Below are positions 8,853-16,967 of a stretch of DNA of 64,000 nt, piece by piece. Origin of the DNA: Nodosilinea sp. PGN35 (lineage in GTDB: Bacteria; Cyanobacteriota; Cyanobacteriia; Phormidesmidales; Phormidesmidaceae); NCBI RefSeq assembly GCF_029109325.1, contig NZ_JAQKQJ010000003.1:186001-250000 (forward strand). The letters run 5' to 3'. Under the pieces are notes generated by a model. It searched no databases and was not told the DNA's origin. It saw nothing but the letters and a program-made list of their open reading frames with translations. Within the stretch, counting starts at the first letter, position 1, and every line of letters starts with the position of its first letter. A program made the translations under genes and the position numbers.

Positions 8853-9584
8853 GTGCAGCGGTTAATGGTTGAACCTGGCCAGGTGGTGGCCGATCGGCTG
8901 CGCCTGAGCAGCAGCCAGCAGCACTACCTGTACCGAGTGCTGCGCCTGGGGACGGGGCAGCAGTTTGTGGCCCTCGACGGGCAGGGGCAGCAGTGGATCG
9001 CGACGCTGGCGGTAGATGCTGACCTGGCCACCCTGGTGCCCGCTCCACCGTCGCCCCAGAGCAGTCAGGCCCCCATCGCCCTGGCGATCGCTTTGCCCAA
9101 GGGCAGCGGGTTTGACGAGGTGGTGCGCCAGAGCACCGAGCTGGGGGTGAGCACCCTACAGCCGGTGATCAGCGATCGCACCCTGCACCAGCCCAACCCC
9201 AAAAAGCTGGAGCGCTGGCAGCGTATCGCCGCCGAGGCCACCGAGCAGTCGGAACGGCTGCTGCTGCCTGAGATTTTGCCCCCCCTGCCCTGGCGGGACT
9301 ATCTCCAGCAGCCCTGGGAGGGGTACCGGTGGCTCTGTGTGGCCCGAGGCGATGCGCCCCACCTGCTGAGGGTGGCCCAGGCCAGCGACCCCACTGTTCC
9401 GGCGGTGGTAGCCACCGGGCCAGAGGGCGGGTGGACCGAGGCAGAAGTGGCAGGGGCGATCGCCGCTGGCTTCCAGCCTGTTTCCCTCGGCCCCAGCATT
9501 TTGCGGGCGGTCACTGCTCCCCTGGCCGCGCTCACTCTGGTAGCCGGTGGCCGCTCAATGGGTAATTCTTCGCATGAAGTCTAA
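8853..9584 (+). CDS. rsmE: 16S rRNA (uracil-1498-N3)-methyltransferase RsmE
   Basis: 243 residues from the GTG at 8853 (VQRLMVEPGQV). AGGAGG at 8843-8848 lies just upstream and favours this start over a TTG at 8838. The N-terminal half is PUA-like (QHYLYRVLRLGTG). The C-terminal half is a SPOUT knot with GFDEVVRQSTELGV, the SAM-binding TGPEGGWTEAEV, and SLGPSILRAVTAPL near the end. The enzyme methylates N3 of U1498 in 16S rRNA of the 30S subunit. The usual LGxRILRxETA tail is changed to LGPSILRAVTA. It is followed by the Fur gene after its regulatory region. Confidence 0.9.
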   Translation: MQRLMVEPGQVVADRLRLSSSQQHYLYRVLRLGTGQQFVALDGQGQQWIATLAVDADLATLVPAPPSPQSSQAPIALAIALPKGSGFDEVVRQSTELGVSTLQPVISDRTLHQPNPKKLERWQRIAAEATEQSERLLLPEILPPLPWRDYLQQPWEGYRWLCVARGDAPHLLRVAQASDPTVPAVVATGPEGGWTEAEVAGAIAAGFQPVSLGPSILRAVTAPLAALTLVAGGRSMGNSSHEV

Positions 9585-9615
9585 AGACATCTTACGCAGT
9601 CTTCGGAGTCATTCT

Positions 9616-9683
9616 CAATAGCAAGAATTTATTGCAAATACCCCAAAAAGTTCGCTAGTATTCTCAATAGGAGCGAGTTATTG
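9616..9683 (+). promoter_or_regulatory. Two Fur-box-like dyads upstream of fur
   Basis: Two sites share the layout CAATA-N9-TATTG: 9616-9634 and 9665-9683. Both are preceded by TTCT, and their starts are 49 bp apart. They lie 27-94 bases before the fur start codon, in an AT-rich patch. Autoregulation of FurA is known in Anabaena; assignment of these dyads as Fur sites is inference. Confidence 0.5.
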
Positions 9684-9709
9684 AAATCTAACGGGGAGAG
9701 ACTTAGGGT

Positions 9710-10165
9710 ATGGCTGCTTACACGACCTCAGCCCTCAAAGCCGAGCTCAACGAGCGCGGCTGGCGCATGACTCCCCAGCGAGAGACCATGCTCAAAACCT
9801 TTCAGAATTTGCCCGAAAGCACTCACCTGAGCGCTGAAGATCTTTGCGAACTGCTGGAGAAAGAAGGCGAACCGATCAGCCTCTCCACCATCTATCGCAA
9901 CCTCAAGCTGATGGCCCGCATGGGCATTTTGCGCGAGCTAGAGCTGGCCGAGGGCCAAAAGCGCTACGAGATCAACCAGCCTGCGCCCCACCACCACCAC
10001 CACCTGATCTGCGTGCGGTGCAACAAAACCATTGAGTTCAAAAATGACTCGGTGCTCAAGGTGGGGGCCAAGACCGCCGATCGCTCGGGCTACCACATCC
10101 TCGACTGCCAGCTGCTGATCCACGGCATCTGCCCCGCCTGCCAGCGATCGATCGTGCCGATCTAG
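9710..10165 (+). CDS. fur: Ferric uptake regulator Fur (FurA type)
   Basis: 151 residues. The N-terminus (LKAELNERGWRMTPQRETML) and winged-helix core (SLSTIYRNLKLMARMGILREL) agree closely with cyanobacterial FurA. The metal-binding HHHHHLICVRC motif follows (His run about residues 97-101), and a second CPAC motif lies near the C-terminus. It represses iron-acquisition and oxidative-stress genes when loaded with Fe(II), and in cyanobacteria may bind heme. GGGGAG about 12 bases ahead supports the ATG. The upstream paired dyads suggest self-control. FurB/Zur and FurC/PerR are less likely because the LNERGWRxTPQRE and GILRELEL blocks are FurA-like. Confidence 0.9.
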   Translation: MAAYTTSALKAELNERGWRMTPQRETMLKTFQNLPESTHLSAEDLCELLEKEGEPISLSTIYRNLKLMARMGILRELELAEGQKRYEINQPAPHHHHHLICVRCNKTIEFKNDSVLKVGAKTADRSGYHILDCQLLIHGICPACQRSIVPI

Positions 10166-10203
10166 CGCAGATTCATACAGAAACCGTTGGGAAAACTGAC
10201 CAT

Positions 10204-10302
10204 CTTCCCCTCCTGGGAGGGGAAGGGGTGGGTTTGCTGCCGCAGCAATACTGACCCACCCCGCCCTCCGGGCACCCCTCCCAGGAGGGGACAGCGGTAG
10301 CC
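10204..10302. repeat. Long GC-rich inverted repeat after fur
   Basis: An imperfect inverted repeat of about 99 bp. The outer arms are CCCCTCCTGGGAGGGG and CCCCTCCCAGGAGGGG, the inner arms GGGGTGGGT and ACCCACCCC, around a loop with CTGCCGCAGC. It fills the space between the convergent fur and hypothetical genes and could act as a two-way transcription end. It looks like a dispersed repeat rather than a simple terminator. Confidence 0.7.
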
Positions 10303-10314
10303 TTAGCTAAGCGT

Positions 10315-10770
10315 TTACAGCACTTCGTGGGTGTATTTGTGCTGCTTGACGTTGTCGTTCTTTGAGATTTTGCGCTGGCTGTTGAGCACCCGCTTGCGCT
10401 CGGTGGAGTGGTTGATGTCGCGCTTGAGGGTGCCCACGGGCACCAGACCCACCGCCTCGGGGCGCGACTGGTAGGTGCGGGCGGCGGCCTGGAGGCGCTC
10501 TTCAAAGTCGGCACAGGGCTGGGCGGGGGCGGCGGCAATCTCAGGCAGATCCAGCGCTTGGGCCAGGGCCAGGGTGGTGCCGCAGATGGCACTGTAGGAG
10601 GTGGGGATACCCTGGAGCACCGATTGCAGGTAGGCCGAAGGAATCGGCTCTAGCACCTGAATTTCGAGGGTTTCGCCCTCGTGGCGCAGGTAGCAGGTGG
10701 CCAGGCCCACCACCACATAGCTGTCGGCGGGCAGGGTGCTGGCTGGGGTCTGGGGTGCGGCTTGAACCAT
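10315..10770 (-). CDS. Conserved hypothetical protein
   Basis: 151 residues starting at the ATG at 10770. The middle reads DSYVVVGLATCYLRHEGETL and LEPIPSAYLQSVLQGIPTSY, which looks like a folded cytosolic domain. The C-terminus is rich in Lys/Arg/Asn/His (RKISKNDNVKQHKYTHEVL). No signal peptide or membrane segment. I do not recognise a named family, though the sequence style is that of conserved cyanobacterial proteins. Reading frame and codon use match neighbouring genes. Confidence 0.65.
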   Translation of the reverse strand: MVQAAPQTPASTLPADSYVVVGLATCYLRHEGETLEIQVLEPIPSAYLQSVLQGIPTSYSAICGTTLALAQALDLPEIAAAPAQPCADFEERLQAAARTYQSRPEAVGLVPVGTLKRDINHSTERKRVLNSQRKISKNDNVKQHKYTHEVL

Positions 10771-10896
10771 GGGCTATACCAACGTTGAACTACGGTGTTG
10801 CGATCGCGGACTATTGCGCCCGCCCTACGGTTTTGCATTCTAGCGTGGCCCCTGGGGCTGGTCGGGGGCGATCGCCGATTTCCACACGAAGGTTAA

Positions 10897-11290
10897 TCAT
10901 CCTTTAGTAGCGGCAAGAGTGCTAGCTTCTTGGAACACTTGAGCGAGGTCAGGTTTTTCGGTGGAGATAACCCTATTAGGAAGATGCTTGTGGTGAGGGA
11001 AGGTGGGTAAAGCAGGGAAATGAGGGGTGCTGTCGTAGCGAAAGATCACCCGATTGTTCTCATCCTGAAAATGATAGCGATAGTCAATTTGCATGATTTG
11101 ATCCTCTACAAGCTGTAGGGCTTCGCTGATAGCCAGCAGATATTTACCTTTGAATCGTAGCCGCAGCTTGGAGGTTAGCTCGTTCTGCCGTCAGGATAGT
11201 GGCATTAAATGGTTCGACATAGAGGTCGGGCAACATGAATAACTGTTGCTCAATGCCATCAAAATAGTCCTGTAGAGCGCTACGCGACAT
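10897..11290 (-). pseudogene. TumE/DUF6516-type toxin gene with an internal frameshift
   Basis: From the ATG at 11290 the reading frame encodes MSRSALQDYFDGIEQQLFML up to ILTAER, then stops at 11144. The continuation lies in another frame: LTSKLRLRFKGKYLL, then YRYHFQDENNRVIFRYD and LPTFPHHKHLP, ending at 10897. Together they resemble the TumE (DUF6516) toxin family, whose C-terminal RYDxxPHxPxLPTFPHHKH block is intact here. The frames differ by one base (one extra or two missing) between about 11190 and 11144. The downstream part has its own ATG at 11094, so a shortened protein of 65 residues could still be made. The start overlaps the end of the upstream antitoxin-like gene by 11 bases. Confidence 0.65.
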
Positions 11291-11510
11291 TTTGCAGCCT
11301 GTCTGCGAGTTCTCGGTGCAGGGCTATGTAGTGCTGGTAGTCGCCTGCCCACTCAACAAAGTCTTCATCGTCGGAGGTTTCGCCCTGACTATATTTTGTG
11401 AAAAACTCAGCAGAATCCATTTGATACTGAATTTCGTAGGTTTTCAACTGCTTGGCGAGGGCAATTAACGCATCTAGAGGCGTAGTGTATTCGACAATTT
11501 GTTTACGCAT
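11280..11510 (-). CDS. Antitoxin-like small protein, partner of the TumE-type toxin
   Basis: 76 residues from the ATG at 11510 (MRKQIVEYTTPLDALIALAK), with TTGAGG about eight bases ahead; a longer TTG start at 11525 is less likely. It is acidic in its second half (TSDDEDFVEWAGDYQHY) and probably helical. It directly precedes and overlaps the broken toxin gene, the usual order of antitoxin then toxin in this type II-like arrangement. Assignment as antitoxin rests on position, size and charge. Confidence 0.55.
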   Translation of the reverse strand: MRKQIVEYTTPLDALIALAKQLKTYEIQYQMDSAEFFTKYSQGETSDDEDFVEWAGDYQHYIALHRELADRLQNVA

Positions 11511-11671
11511 TAGCAATTTCCTCAAGGATACTCGTGATAGGTGGACGGTGGGTTACGGCAGGTAGGGGGAATGGGCCAGCGGCAAGGTTAAGGTGTTGTC
11601 TAGCTCACCCTACGGATACCCTACGGATAACTGAGACACCGGTTTTATTTTGCAGAGATGCTCAGGCAAAA

Positions 11672-13171
11672 TCAAAGGTGAGCTTTGTACCAATCTTGCG
11701 CCTGCTGCTGAATTGTGTCCAGTTCCTCACTATCCATTCTGTCCAGGTTCTTGAGAATAAAGCTCATGCGGCCCTGGGTATCCAACTTATTGCGGTGGCG
11801 GTGGAGAAAATCCCAGTAAAAGAAGTTAAACGGGCAGGCGTCTTCCCCAGTGCGCTGCTTGGGGTTGTAGCGGCAGCCTTTGCAGTAGTCGCTCATTTTA
11901 TTGACGTAGTTGGCCGACGAGGCGTAGGGCTTAGAGGCCAGCAGCCCGCCATCGGCAAATAACCCCATGCCAATTACGTTGGTCTGCATCACCCAGTCGT
12001 AGGCGTCAATAAACACCGCGTGGAACCAGTTCTCCACCTCCTGGGGGGTGAACCCGGCGATCAGCGAAAAGTTGCTGAGCACCATCAGCCGCTGAATGTG
12101 GTGGGCGTAGCCGGTGCGGTGGATCTGGCTAATCACCTGGTGCAGGCAGTTCATCTCCACCTCCCCCGTCCAAAAAAACTCCGGCAGGGGCTGGCGGTGG
12201 TCAAACCAGTTGCGCTGGGCGTAGTCGGCATCGAAGTGGCTGTACAGACCGCGCATGTATTCTCGCCAGCCCATCACCTGGCGAATGAAGCCCTCCACGC
12301 TGTTGAGCGGCAGGTCGCGATCGGCAAAGGCCTGCTCCGCCCGCTCGACCACTTCCAGCGGGTGCAGCAGGCCCAGGTTCAGGTAGGGCGACAGCAGCGC
12401 GTGCCACATCGTCTCTTCCCCCGTCACCATGGCGTCCTGGTAGGGGCCAAAGGTCTCCAGCCGCTCGGCGATAAAGACCTCCAGCACCTCTAGGGCCTGG
12501 TCGCGGGTGACGGCCCAGTGGAAGGGAGTCGCTTCGCCAAAGGTAGGCATCTCTAGCGTCTCCACCTTGTCGATCACGGCCTGGGTGGTGGCGTCAGGCT
12601 CAAACCAGCGGGGGGCGGGGGTGTTGAGCTTGCCCTTGGGGGGCTTGCGGTTGTCTTTGTCAAAGTTCCACTGGCCGCCGATGGGGTCTTTGCCCTCCAC
12701 CAGCACGGCAAAGCGCTTGCGCCCCTCGCGGTAAAAGCTCTCCATCAGCAGGCCCTTGCGCCGGTCGGCCCAGGCGTTAAAGTCGTCTTTGCTCCAGAGA
12801 AACAGGTTGTTCTCGAGAATAGTTAACTCGCAGGGCAGTTCTAACCCCTCCAGCCAGGCTGCGAAGGGATAGTCCACCGGATCCATCAGCCGCAGCTCGG
12901 TAATATTTTCAGCTTCGATCCATTCTCGCAGGGCGGCTTCAGTGTCGTCGCCGACGGTGTAGGTGACGGCCCAACCGGCATCTTTTAGCTCGTCGGCAAA
13001 GTGGCGCATGGCCGACCACACCAGCACCAGCTTTTGTTTGTGGTAAGAGCGCTCTCTGGCAAACTGAGTCGATTCTATAAAGAGAACTGAGGCGCTCTGA
13101 CCCTGGCAACTGACTAAAGCCGCCTGCTCCTGCCAGAGCTGATTGCCCAAGACCCAAACCCCGATCGCCAT
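11672..13171 (-). CDS. Bacterial (6-4) photolyase with [4Fe-4S] cluster (PhrB/FeS-BCP class)
   Basis: 499 residues. Four cysteines at 342, 430, 433 and 446 (NCLHQ, YCKGC, DACPF) have exactly the spacing of the cluster ligands in Agrobacterium PhrB (350, 438, 441, 454). The N-terminal Rossmann-like region (GVWVLGNQLW) and the FAD-binding helical region (SVEGFIRQVMGWREYMRG, THRTGYAHHIQRLM-like) fit the cryptochrome/photolyase family. It would repair UV (6-4) photoproducts using blue light, and may also serve as a blue-light receptor. Stands alone, with no light-signalling neighbour apparent. Confidence 0.9.
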   Translation of the reverse strand: MAIGVWVLGNQLWQEQAALVSCQGQSASVLFIESTQFARERSYHKQKLVLVWSAMRHFADELKDAGWAVTYTVGDDTEAALREWIEAENITELRLMDPVDYPFAAWLEGLELPCELTILENNLFLWSKDDFNAWADRRKGLLMESFYREGRKRFAVLVEGKDPIGGQWNFDKDNRKPPKGKLNTPAPRWFEPDATTQAVIDKVETLEMPTFGEATPFHWAVTRDQALEVLEVFIAERLETFGPYQDAMVTGEETMWHALLSPYLNLGLLHPLEVVERAEQAFADRDLPLNSVEGFIRQVMGWREYMRGLYSHFDADYAQRNWFDHRQPLPEFFWTGEVEMNCLHQVISQIHRTGYAHHIQRLMVLSNFSLIAGFTPQEVENWFHAVFIDAYDWVMQTNVIGMGLFADGGLLASKPYASSANYVNKMSDYCKGCRYNPKQRTGEDACPFNFFYWDFLHRHRNKLDTQGRMSFILKNLDRMDSEELDTIQQQAQDWYKAHL

Positions 13172-13329
13172 AGCGCTGCATCCTTAAAATGGCCTGCTCC
13201 ATTGTTACGCAGGTGAGAACTCCATGCGGTGGGACGGCTATCTCGGCTGTCTGCTCAGGCCAGAGGTTTAAGGCAGATTGAAGCTGCTTCTGATGTTTGG
13301 GGCGACTTTCGGAAAACTTTCTCGCCAGT

Positions 13330-13346
13330 GGTGGGCAGTGCCCACC
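13330..13346. repeat. GGTGGGCA/TGCCCACC palindrome, copy 1
   Basis: GGTGGGCA-G-TGCCCACC followed by CTACG. The same short palindrome next to CTAC/GTAG recurs at 17834, 17939 and 61282. It lies in the non-coding spacer between the photolyase and DUF3082 genes. Confidence 0.7.
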
Positions 13347-13386
13347 CTACGGTAGTTCTGGTCATTAGTATAGATGATGAAATCTC

Positions 13387-13713
13387 CTAATCTGGCAGGG
13401 TGGAGGGTCGCCCGGTGAGGCGCTGAAACAGGAGCTGCACCCCCAGCAAAAAGATGCCCAGGGCGGCGAGGCCAAACACCCCGGCCCCCAGGGCGGCCAT
13501 ACCCACCACCAGGGTACGCACTGCCGATGAAATGTTGGCCACCGCCGGGTTGTCTGAGACGATGGGACGGGCGGCAAAGTTGGCGGCGATCGACAGCATC
13601 ATGCGGTAGGCGAGGATGGCGATGGTGCCTGCTACAAAAGAACCGCTGAAGCACTGCAAAATTTTGGCGGTGGGGGGCGGAGCGAGGGTGCTGGGGGTAG
13701 GGTCGTCAGCCAT
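13387..13713 (-). CDS. DUF3082 family membrane protein
   Basis: 108 residues from the ATG at 13713 (MADDPTPSTL); upstream in-frame codons look non-coding. A proline-rich N-terminus is followed by a short hydrophobic stretch (FSGSFVAGTIAILAYRMMLS) and a second strong hydrophobic region (TLVVGMAALGAGVFGLAALG). This matches the small two- or three-helix DUF3082 proteins found in cyanobacteria and plastids. No function is known. No operon partner. Confidence 0.65.
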   Translation of the reverse strand: MADDPTPSTLAPPPTAKILQCFSGSFVAGTIAILAYRMMLSIAANFAARPIVSDNPAVANISSAVRTLVVGMAALGAGVFGLAALGIFLLGVQLLFQRLTGRPSTLPD

Positions 13714-13835
13714 AGGGTTAGCTCTAAAAGACGGTATACATCCCAGTTTACCTAGGGGTGTGTCCACCCCACCCCTGTCAAAGGAGATGCCGAAGACCGG
13801 TTGGCCTTGGCTCTATACCTTAGTCAACCAACCCG

Positions 13836-13884
13836 ACCCACCGCTCACCCATAGCAAAATGCTCCATTGGGGTAAGCGGTGGGT
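13836..13884. repeat. Inverted repeat with ACCCACCGCT arms
   Basis: ACCCACCGCT (13836-13845) pairs with AGCGGTGGGT (13875-13884) across a 29-base spacer. It is part of the 527-bp gene-free region 13714-14240, which also holds a MITE-like copy and another inverted repeat. Confidence 0.6.
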
Positions 13885-13988
13885 TGCGGCGGAGCAACAG
13901 GTTATGGCTGGCACCAGGGGCAATTGGCCGCTACGGACAATCCGGTTGCTTGAGGTGAAGCAGAGCGCAACCTAGTAGTCGGTCAAGT

Positions 13989-14092
13989 TATAGCCATAGT
14001 CACCTGGGTGAAGACACTCAGCAGCCTTAAAAACGTTTGAACGTTCAAACGTTTCTAGAAAGACTGTCCTAACCAGACTGGCTACAGTTATA
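13989..14092. mobile_element. MITE-like palindromic element, copy B
   Basis: 104 bp from TATAGCCATAGTCACC to GACTGGCTACAGTTATA. The centre is AAACGTTTGAAC/GTTCAAACGTTT, identical to copy A. Relative to A the outer arms are swapped, meaning it sits in the opposite orientation. Confidence 0.75.
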
Positions 14093-14121
14093 AATGTGAC
14101 GGGTTATGGGTTGACGGTCTA

Positions 14122-14159
14122 CGGTAAACGGTTCACGGCTCGCCTCAAACCGCTTACCG
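14122..14159. repeat. Inverted repeat related to that at 8415
   Basis: CGGTAAACGG (14122-14131) pairs with CCGCTTACCG (14150-14159) with one wobble, next to GTTCACGG. The words resemble the arms of the 8415-8459 repeat. Confidence 0.5.
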
Positions 14160-14240
14160 TGAAGCGTTTTCCCTAAGTCACATTTCCCGCCATTATTTTT
14201 TTGGCCAACTATGGTTAAGACCAGTGCCAGGGAGTCAGTC

Positions 14241-15683
14241 TTACCCAAACGGATGCTGAATCTTATTGAGCAGGTCGTAGAAGGGTTGCCAGTTGTCGTC
14301 GGTGGTGATGGGTTCCCAGATCGCCTCAATTTCGGGGCGCAGGAGTACGGTGGCAGGGTTGGTACTTTGTAGTAGTGAGGCCACGTCTGCCATCCTCGCT
14401 GGGTCAAGGCTCTGCAGACAGCGGTGGTAGGTCTGCCGCCAGGTTTCAAGCGGGGCTGTTGCCGCTGGGTCAGAGGCTTCTAGGGTGGTGCTGAAGATTT
14501 GGCTGATATCGTCGCGCCAGTCAGCGGAGAACTGCTGGGTGAGACCTGCAAAGAAATCGTGGTAGCCCACTTCTACCGCGCTCAGCAGTTCAATGGTTTG
14601 GCTGACTAGGGTGCTAGCCAGATCGTCTGCTAGGGATTCAAAGCCCAGTTTGTGCAGCATGCGCTGCTGGTAGTGGGCGGCGTAGCGATTCTTGAAGGGT
14701 TCTAAAGCCGCTTCCAGATCGGCCTCGGGCATGATCAGCTTGAGGGGCTTTTGCAGGGCCTTGAGGTTCATCTGGCAGATGATGGGCTGGTTGCCGTAGC
14801 TGTAGCGCCCGGCGTAGTCGAAATAGGCGGCGGTAAAGCGCGGGTCGTAGCCGTCGATAAAGGCGTAGGGGCCGTAGTCGAAGCTTTCGCCGGTAATTGA
14901 CATGTTGTCGGTGTTGAGCACGGCGTGGCAAAAGCCCACCGACATCCACTGGGCGGCGAGGCGGGCGACGCGATCGCACAGTTCCCCATAAAAGTGCAGG
15001 TACCGCTCCTGGGCATCGGTGAACAGTCGCGCCTCGGGGTAGTAGATATCGATCACATGCTCCAGCAGCTTGGCGATCAGGTCGGGGCGGTTGAGGTACT
15101 CCAGCCGCTCAAAGGTGCCAAAGCGAAGGTGCGACTGGCTAAAGCGCACCAGCACCGATGACCGGGTGGGCGATGGCTCATCCCCTCGCCACAGGGCCTG
15201 CCCGGTTTCCACCAGGCTGAGGGCGCGGGAGGTGTTCACCCCCAGGGCGTGGAGCGCCTCTGCCGCCAGCACCTCGCGCACGCCACCCTTGAGGGTGAGC
15301 ATGCCGTCGCCGCCCCGCGAGTAGGGGGTAGTGCCCGAGCCCTTGGTGCCAAAGTCGTAGAGATTGCCGTCGGTGCCGCGCACCTGGCCGTAGAGAAAAC
15401 CGCGCCCGTCGCCTAAGAAGGGGTTGTATTCGCCAAACTGGTAGCCGTGGTAGCGCAGGGCCAAAAAGGGCTCGCGCCCCTGAAATTTGCCGAAGGCCTC
15501 GATAAAATCTGCGTCGCTGACGGCGGCGGGGTCGAGGCCGAGCCGCCGCACCACATCGTCATTGCGAAAACGCAGAATGTGCTGGGGAAACTCGGCGGCA
15601 GCCACCACATCGTAGTAGTCATTCCCCAGAGACTCTAGGGCAGGCAGGTAATCGAGGGCAAGGAGGGGATTGGCGGCGGTCAT
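14241..15683 (-). CDS. selO: Protein adenylyltransferase SelO (YdiU family)
   Basis: 480 residues, close to the usual family length. Conserved blocks are [20 protein letters not shown], then [20 protein letters not shown] and [13 protein letters not shown]. The pseudokinase active site follows: [23 protein letters not shown], with Asn and Asp ligands for metal. SelO flips ATP in its active site and transfers AMP to Ser/Thr/Tyr of targets, in E. coli linked to redox homeostasis. The typical C-terminal CSC-like selenocysteine/cysteine motif is absent from the visible tail (NKIQHPFG), as in many shorter homologues. Single gene. Confidence 0.92.
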   Translation of the reverse strand: MTAANPLLALDYLPALESLGNDYYDVVAAAEFPQHILRFRNDDVVRRLGLDPAAVSDADFIEAFGKFQGREPFLALRYHGYQFGEYNPFLGDGRGFLYGQVRGTDGNLYDFGTKGSGTTPYSRGGDGMLTLKGGVREVLAAEALHALGVNTSRALSLVETGQALWRGDEPSPTRSSVLVRFSQSHLRFGTFERLEYLNRPDLIAKLLEHVIDIYYPEARLFTDAQERYLHFYGELCDRVARLAAQWMSVGFCHAVLNTDNMSITGESFDYGPYAFIDGYDPRFTAAYFDYAGRYSYGNQPIICQMNLKALQKPLKLIMPEADLEAALEPFKNRYAAHYQQRMLHKLGFESLADDLASTLVSQTIELLSAVEVGYHDFFAGLTQQFSADWRDDISQIFSTTLEASDPAATAPLETWRQTYHRCLQSLDPARMADVASLLQSTNPATVLLRPEIEAIWEPITTDDNWQPFYDLLNKIQHPFG

Positions 15684-15909
15684 AGGTCTGAAAGACGCAA
15701 CAGGACTTTAACAACAAGAGTATTACTAAAGTATTGCAAAAAATGTTGGAGCTTGACCTTCTCGGTGGTTTGAGATTGGAGCGGGCTGGCTACACCTTAC
15801 GGTTTTGGCTGCGCCCCAATTGAGCAGCGCTTAGGGTAACAAAGGAGAGATACTGACCCTATGGAAACGTGACTTACCCGCCTCAGTCGTTCTTACCCGC
15901 CGCTACCCT

Positions 15910-16614
15910 ATGGCCAAACTCATTTTGATCCGCCACGGGCAGAGCCTGTGGAACGCAGTCAACAAATTCACCGGCTGGGTCGATATCCCCATGAGCGAGC
16001 GGGGCCGTGCCGAGGCGACGATCGCATCGTGCAAGCTGCGCGATGGCGGCTACACAGTTGATATCTGCTTCACCAGTATGCTGATTCGGGCGATTGAGAC
16101 GGCGATCGTCTGTCTGACGGAGTGCGACGAGGTGCGCGGTGGCCGCATACCCTATATCTGGCACGACCCGGCAGAACCCGACTGGCACGGCTGGGATCAC
16201 CACATGGGCGACCCCGACCAAGAACTGAAAATTATTCGCTCTCCGGCCCTAGACGAGCGCTACTACGGCGACTTGCAGGGGTTGAATAAGGCAGAAATGT
16301 CGGAAAAATTTGGCGCACAGCAGGTACACCTCTGGCGGCGATCGTACAATGTGCAACCGCCTGGGGGTGAGAGCCTGGAGGATACGGTAAAGCGCACAGT
16401 GCCGTTTTTTGAGGCGGCTATTGTGCCCGAACTCAAGGCCGGTAAAAATGTGCTGGTAGCCGCCCACGGCAACTCGCTGCGATCGATTTTGATGGTGCTC
16501 GATCGCCTCAGCGAAGACGAAGTCGCCAGCCTGGAGCTGGCCACAGGCGTGCCGATTGTCTACGATGTCGATGCTGAGGGCGAGTTTAGCAACAAAATAG
16601 TCTTGGCGCAGTAG
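15910..16614 (+). CDS. gpmA: 2,3-bisphosphoglycerate-dependent phosphoglycerate mutase
   Basis: 234 residues. LILIRHGQSLWN places the phospho-accepting histidine at residue 9. NKFTGWVDIPMSERG, ERYYGDLQGLNKAEM and the second histidine in VAAHGNSLRSI complete the dPGM signature. It interconverts 3- and 2-phosphoglycerate in lower glycolysis. Residues 50-100 (CLTECDEVRGGRIPYIWHD) differ somewhat from E. coli GpmA, as in other cyanobacterial copies. Single gene on the plus strand, divergent from selO. Confidence 0.9.
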   Translation: MAKLILIRHGQSLWNAVNKFTGWVDIPMSERGRAEATIASCKLRDGGYTVDICFTSMLIRAIETAIVCLTECDEVRGGRIPYIWHDPAEPDWHGWDHHMGDPDQELKIIRSPALDERYYGDLQGLNKAEMSEKFGAQQVHLWRRSYNVQPPGGESLEDTVKRTVPFFEAAIVPELKAGKNVLVAAHGNSLRSILMVLDRLSEDEVASLELATGVPIVYDVDAEGEFSNKIVLAQ

Positions 16615-16674
16615 CGAGGCGATCCCAGGGCTCTGGCAGAGTCTAAGGTTATTCCAGCAGCACGGTTTTGGTCG

Positions 16675-16778
16675 TATAGCTGTAGCCAGTCTGGTTAGGA
16701 CAACTTCCCTAGGAACGTTCAAACGTTTGAACGTTCCTAGGGTTGCTGAATGGCTTAACCCAATTGACCATGCCTATG
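16675..16778. mobile_element. MITE-like palindromic element, copy C
   Basis: 104 bp beginning TATAGCTGTAGCCAG as in copy A. Here the core is GGAACGTTCAAAC/GTTTGAACGTTCC, shifted by half a repeat relative to A and B. The right end (ACCATGCCTATG) has drifted from the consensus. It lies in the gpmA-SDR spacer (16615-16967), which otherwise holds only a small hairpin (TTGCCGT/ACGGCAA at 16836-16855). Confidence 0.7.
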
Positions 16779-16967
16779 ATCACCATCCGTCGCTCGACTC
16801 CGCAGTTTTTGCACCGCACGAATGTCGCAGCTGTCTTGCCGTCAATGAACGGCAAAATTATGGCGAAATGCATACACGCCCCGCGCTTCCTTAGCCCTCC
16901 AGCCGTCAATTCCAGTCCAGTGTGCTTTAGTAAGGGTGACTCGTCCTACGCTTGAACCCCTTGCTCT

